The position numbers and the translations under genes were made by a program. Below the pieces are notes generated by a model. That model made no database searches. It saw only the letters and a list, made by a program, of their open reading frames with translations, and was not told where the DNA came from. This document shows positions 60,548 to 64,000 of a DNA stretch of 64,000 nucleotides, one piece after another (position 1 is the stretch's first letter; each line of letters starts with the position of its first letter). The DNA lies in contig NZ_JBHTDE010000001.1 of assembly GCF_042666655.1 (NCBI RefSeq), positions 62,001-126,000 of the forward strand. Direction: 5' to 3'. The stretch comes from Paracraurococcus sp042666655 (lineage in GTDB: Bacteria > Pseudomonadota > Alphaproteobacteria > Acetobacterales > Acetobacteraceae).

Positions 60548-62266
60548 ATGTCGTCATCTGGGGCCGATCTGGACCTGGTCATCCGCGGCGGCACCGTGGT
60601 CGATGGCAGCGGCGGCAAGCCCTTCGAGGCCGACGTGGCGATCGCCGGCGGCCGCATCGTCGAGGTCGGCAAGGTGGCCGGACGCGGCGCGGAGGAGATC
60701 GATGCCAAGGGCAAGATCGTCACCCCGGGCTTCGTCGACATCCATACCCATTACGACGCCCAGGCGACCTGGAGCAGCCGGATCGACAGCTCCTGCTACA
60801 ACGGCGTCACCACCGCGCTGATCGGCAATTGCGGCGTCGGCTTCGCCCCCTGCCTGCCGTCCCGGCGCGACGCGCTGGTCAAGCTGATGGAAGGCGTCGA
60901 GGACCTGCCCGAGGTGGTGCTGGCCGAGGGCCTGCCCTGGACCTGGGAGACCTTCGCCGAGTTCATGGATACGCTCGGCGCGCGCCACTACGACATGGAC
61001 ATCGCCGCCCAGGTCACCCATGCCCCGCTGCGGGTGCATGTGATGGGCGAGCGGGCCGAGGCGCACGCCGTGGCGACGCCGGCCGATATCGCCGAGATGG
61101 CGCGGCTGGCGGCCGAGGGCATCCGCGCCGGCGCGCTGGGCTTCTCCACCTCGCGGGCCATCGCGCACAAGACGCTGGACGGGCGGCATATCCCGACGCT
61201 CGGCACGCCCGAGGACGAGCTGGAGGCGATCGGCCGCGCGGTCGGCGCCGCCGGGGCGTCCTGGCTGCAGGTGATCTCCGACTTCGACGACCCGGAGGAC
61301 GAGTTCGCCCGGTTGCAGCGCATCTGCATCGCCTCCGGCCGGCCGATGACCTTCTCCCTGCTGCAGCGGGAGAGCCGGCCCTGGCTCTGGCGCTTCCTGC
61401 TGGAGAAGATCGAGGCCGCCAACCGTGCCGGCGCCCATATGACGGGCCAGGTCATGGCGAGGCCGGTCGGGCTGATGTTCGGCTTCGAGCTGTCACAGCA
61501 TCCCTTCGTGGCACGGCCGTCCTGGCAGTCCATCGCCCATCTGCCCTTCGAGCAGCGGATGCAGGCGCTGCGCGACCCGGGACTGAAGGCGCGGCTGCTG
61601 GCGGAGGAGATCACCGACCCGGCGCTGCATGCGCGGCTGAACACCTGGGACATGATCTTCAAGCTGGGCGACCCGCCGGATTACGAGCCGGCGCCGGAGA
61701 CCAGTCTCGGCGCCGTCGCGGCACAACGCGGCATGGCGCCGGCCGAGCTCGCCTGGGAGTGGATGATGGAGCGGGGCGGCCGCGCCATCCTCAACCGCCC
61801 GATCATCAACTATGCCGACCGCGACCTGGAAGCGGTGCGCAGCATGGTCGAGCATCCGCAGACGCTGATGGGCCTCGGCGATGGCGGCGCGCATGTCGGC
61901 ATCATCTGCGACGCGTCCTCGACCACCCATATGCTGTCCTACTGGACGCGCGACCGCACGCGTGGGCCGAAGCTGCCATTGGAATTCGCGGTCAAACGCC
62001 TGACGCGGGACAATGCCATGGCGCTTGGCCTGGCGGACCGCGGCCTGGTGGCGGCGGGGAAGAAGGCCGACCTCAACGTCATCGACTACGACCGGCTGCA
62101 GGTGAAGGTGCCGGTGATGCGCTACGACCTGCCGGCCGGCGGCAAGCGGCTGGTGCAGCTCGCCGAGGGCTATGCCGCGACCGTGGTGAACGGCGCGGTG
62201 ACCTACCGCGACGGCGAGGCCACTGGCGCGCTGCCTGGCCGCCTCGTGCGCGGCGCCAAGGTCTAG
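60548..62266 (+). CDS. N-acyl-D-amino-acid deacylase family amidohydrolase
   Basis: 572 residues from ATG 60548 (GAGGGAGA upstream). Starts DLDLVIRGGTVVDGSGGKPFEADVAI; metal site HTHYDAQ near residue 66; NCGVGFAPC, then GLGDGGAHVG with the catalytic aspartate region and VKRLTRDNAMALGLADRGLV. Family of D-aminoacylases/dihydroorotase-like amidohydrolases; the true substrate may differ from D-amino acids. Confidence 0.9.
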   Translation: MSSSGADLDLVIRGGTVVDGSGGKPFEADVAIAGGRIVEVGKVAGRGAEEIDAKGKIVTPGFVDIHTHYDAQATWSSRIDSSCYNGVTTALIGNCGVGFAPCLPSRRDALVKLMEGVEDLPEVVLAEGLPWTWETFAEFMDTLGARHYDMDIAAQVTHAPLRVHVMGERAEAHAVATPADIAEMARLAAEGIRAGALGFSTSRAIAHKTLDGRHIPTLGTPEDELEAIGRAVGAAGASWLQVISDFDDPEDEFARLQRICIASGRPMTFSLLQRESRPWLWRFLLEKIEAANRAGAHMTGQVMARPVGLMFGFELSQHPFVARPSWQSIAHLPFEQRMQALRDPGLKARLLAEEITDPALHARLNTWDMIFKLGDPPDYEPAPETSLGAVAAQRGMAPAELAWEWMMERGGRAILNRPIINYADRDLEAVRSMVEHPQTLMGLGDGGAHVGIICDASSTTHMLSYWTRDRTRGPKLPLEFAVKRLTRDNAMALGLADRGLVAAGKKADLNVIDYDRLQVKVPVMRYDLPAGGKRLVQLAEGYAATVVNGAVTYRDGEATGALPGRLVRGAKV

Positions 62267-62274
62267 CCTTGCCG

Positions 62275-62300
62275 GCGGGGCGCCCTAGCCGGCGCCCCGC
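62275..62300. terminator. Hairpin with the stop codon of the hydroxylase gene in its loop
   Basis: GCGGGGCGCC (62275-62284), loop ctagcc, GGCGCCCCGC (62291-62300): a perfect 10-bp stem. The loop holds the minus-strand TAG at 62285-62287. Same design as at 53644. Confidence 0.6.
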
Positions 62301-64000
62301 ATCGCCGCCCAGACCCGCTCCGGCGTCAGCGGCATCTCGAGATGCGTCACGCCATGCGGCCGCAGCGCATCGACCACCGCGCCGACCAGCGCCGGCAGCG
62401 CGCCGACCGTGCCGGCCTCCCCGGCGCCCTTGACGCCGAGCGCGTTGGTCCTCGTCGGCACCGGATTGCTCTTCACCACGATGTCGGAGAAGTCGCTGGC
62501 GCGCGGCATCGGGTAGTCCTGGAAGCTGGCGGTCAGCAACTGGCCCTCGGCGTAGCGGATGGCCTCGCCGAAGACCTGGCCGAAGCCCTGCGCCACGCCG
62601 CCATGGATCTGCCCTTTGACGAGCAGCGGATTGATCACCGTCCCGACGTCGTCGACCACCGTGTAGGCCAACAGCCGCGTCTCGCCGGTCTCCGGATCCA
62701 CCTCGACCTCGGCAACGTGGCAGCCATTGGGGAAGGTTGCGTCGCCCGGCCGCGTCACCAGCGCCGCACCCAGGCCAAGCTCCGCGCCATCCGGCAGCGC
62801 GCCGGGGACGTAGCTGGCCTTCGCCACCGCCTCGATGCCGAGGCCACGGTCGGTGCCGGCGACGCGGAAGGTGCCATCGGCGAACTCCATGTCCGCCTCG
62901 GCGGCTTCCAGGAGATGTGCCGCGATCCGCTTGCCGCGGGCGATCACCTTCTCCGCCGCGCCGACCAGCGCGCCGCCCGCCGCCATCATGGACCGCGAGC
63001 CGATGGTGCCGCGGCCATGCGCCACCACGTCGGTGTCGCCGAACTGGATTCGCACGCGGTCCGGCAGCAGGCCGAGCCGCGTGGCGATGATCTGGCGGAA
63101 CACCGTCTCGTGCCCCTGGCCGTGATTGTGGCTGCCGAGCAGGATGGTGGCGGTGCCGCCGGAATCGAAGCGGATCTCGGCGCCTTCCTCCAGCGGCTTG
63201 CGGTGCGGCCCGCCGGCGCTTTCGATCGCATTGGCGATGCCGATGCCGCGCAGCATGCCGCGTGCGGCGGATTGCGCGCGCCGCGCCGGGAAGCCGTCCC
63301 AGTCCGCGGCGGCAAGCGCCAGTTCCTGGTTGCGCGGGAAGTCGCCGCTGTCATAGGCGTAGTCGAGCCCGGTCTGGAACGGCATCTGCTCCGGCCGGAT
63401 CATGTTGCGGCGGCGAATCTCGGCGCGGTCGAGGCCCAGCCTTTCGGCGGCGAGGTCGACCAGCCGCTCCATCGCATGGATCGCCTCCGGCCGCCCGGCG
63501 CCGCGATAGGGCGCGGTCGGCTGGGTATGGGTGAAGTAGCCCGTCACCTCGGTGCAGATATGCGGGGTGCGGTAGACGCCGGCCAGGCCGCCGACATTGT
63601 TGGTCGACGACACCGGTCCTTGCCAAGCGAGATAGGCGCCCATGTTCGCCAACGTCGTCACGCGCATGGCGAGGAAGTCGCCATCGGCTGAAAGCGCGAG
63701 TTCGGCTTGCGAGACATTGTCCCGCGCGTGGCTGTCGCTCAGGAAGCTTTCGGTCCGCGTCGCGGTCCAGCGCACCGGCCGGCCGAGCCGCCGCGCCGCC
63801 AGCAGGCAGAGCACATGCTCGGGGAAGGGGCTCTCCTTCATGCCGAAGCCGCCGCCGACATCCGGCGAGACGATGCGCAGCCGGTTGGACGGGATGCCGA
63901 GCGCGAATTCGGCGATCTCGTTCCGCATCACATGCGGCAGTTGGGTGCCGGTGTACAGCGTGTAGCGGTCCTCGATCGGGTCGTGCATCGCCAGCGCGTT
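62285..64000 (-). CDS. Xanthine-dehydrogenase-family molybdopterin-binding subunit, partial
   Basis: At least 571 residues; the 5' end lies beyond the window, since the frame stays open to 64000 and the first Met seen (MHDPIEDRY) is internal. VSPDVGGGFGMKESPFPEH, TAPYRGAGRPEAIHAMERLVD, GSHNHGQGHETVFRQI and VKGAGEAGTVGALPALVGAVVDAL are Mo-cofactor contacts and the catalytic glutamate region (GAGEAG). The AYRGAGR-type loop is that of xanthine dehydrogenase-like or form-II enzymes, not the AYxCSFR of true CO dehydrogenase. Small and medium subunits are not in view. Confidence 0.92.
   Translation of the reverse strand, partial: NALAMHDPIEDRYTLYTGTQLPHVMRNEIAEFALGIPSNRLRIVSPDVGGGFGMKESPFPEHVLCLLAARRLGRPVRWTATRTESFLSDSHARDNVSQAELALSADGDFLAMRVTTLANMGAYLAWQGPVSSTNNVGGLAGVYRTPHICTEVTGYFTHTQPTAPYRGAGRPEAIHAMERLVDLAAERLGLDRAEIRRRNMIRPEQMPFQTGLDYAYDSGDFPRNQELALAAADWDGFPARRAQSAARGMLRGIGIANAIESAGGPHRKPLEEGAEIRFDSGGTATILLGSHNHGQGHETVFRQIIATRLGLLPDRVRIQFGDTDVVAHGRGTIGSRSMMAAGGALVGAAEKVIARGKRIAAHLLEAAEADMEFADGTFRVAGTDRGLGIEAVAKASYVPGALPDGAELGLGAALVTRPGDATFPNGCHVAEVEVDPETGETRLLAYTVVDDVGTVINPLLVKGQIHGGVAQGFGQVFGEAIRYAEGQLLTASFQDYPMPRASDFSDIVVKSNPVPTRTNALGVKGAGEAGTVGALPALVGAVVDALRPHGVTHLEMPLTPERVWAAMRGAG

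Noticed and set aside
62285..64000. CO dehydrogenase large subunit CoxL
   Set aside because: The active-site loop reads AxYRGAGR, not the AYxCSFR of form-I CoxL, so only the broader family is assigned.

Overview
The window is a high-GC stretch of a purple alphaproteobacterium carrying almost a whole photosynthesis gene cluster (about 1-41.4 kb), followed by ordinary accessory metabolism (41.4-64 kb). The quinone-type reaction centre (pufL, pufM, puhA) with a tetrahaem PufC, bacteriochlorophyll a genes, spheroidene-type carotenoid genes and PpsR/AerR regulators place it in the Alphaproteobacteria. Very high GC, absence of pufX, a HiPIP gene inside the cluster and abundant tripartite tricarboxylate (Bug/Tct) genes suggest an Acetobacteraceae-like (Roseomonas-type) aerobic anoxygenic phototroph; the family-level placement is inference. 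No rRNA, tRNA, insertion sequence or CRISPR array was seen, and no gene-free stretch exceeds 300 bases.

Layout. 1-1172 (minus): truncated ppsR and aerR. 1430-12606 (plus): bchF-bchN-bchB-bchL-lhaA-puhA-puhB-puhC-orf-acsF-puhE-hemA, mostly with overlapping or abutting stops and starts; bchH and bchM, normally between bchB and lhaA, are absent. 12696-18105 (plus): HiPIP, then bchI-bchD-bchO-DUF3422. 18354-23454: a non-photosynthetic insert (cbpM/cbpA, arsR-SRPBCC, a hypothetical, a cupin, a membrane alpha/beta hydrolase). 23564-27677 (plus): crtB, tspO, bchE, bchJ. 27626-29380 (minus): VOC protein and DUF2189 membrane protein. 29634-40205 (plus): crtE-crtF-bchC-bchX-bchY-bchZ-pufB-pufA-pufL-pufM-pufC, then a di-haem cytochrome c. 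41455-52833: two MoxR/von Willebrand-A gene pairs, clpS, Bug/TctA/TctB transporter genes, an animal-type haem peroxidase and an FMN hydroxy-acid dehydrogenase. 53006-64000: a lipoprotein, a minus-strand run of catabolic enzymes (ThDP enzyme, acyl-CoA dehydrogenase, NTF2-like, 2OG/Fe(II) oxygenase-like, flavin monooxygenase, hydrolase), an N-acyl-D-amino-acid deacylase and a molybdopterin hydroxylase cut by the window end.

How it works together. HemA makes ALA; BchI/D (with BchH elsewhere) insert Mg; AcsF (O2-dependent) or BchE (O2-independent) close ring E; BchN/B/L, BchX/Y/Z, BchF and BchC complete bacteriochlorophyllide a chemistry. CrtE, CrtB and CrtF supply part of the carotenoid path; crtI, crtC and crtD are not here. 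Puf and Puh proteins build the RC-LH1 core; PufC, HiPIP and the di-haem cytochrome are candidate electron carriers. Eight PpsR-type boxes (TGT-N12-ACA or one-mismatch forms) lie before aerR/bchF, crtB, bchE, crtE and bchC; the bchE box overlaps an FNR-like box.

The most unusual non-coding signal is a family of at least six dispersed inverted-repeat elements (about 80-160 bp) that begin exactly at the stop codon of the gene they follow, always in the same orientation relative to that gene.
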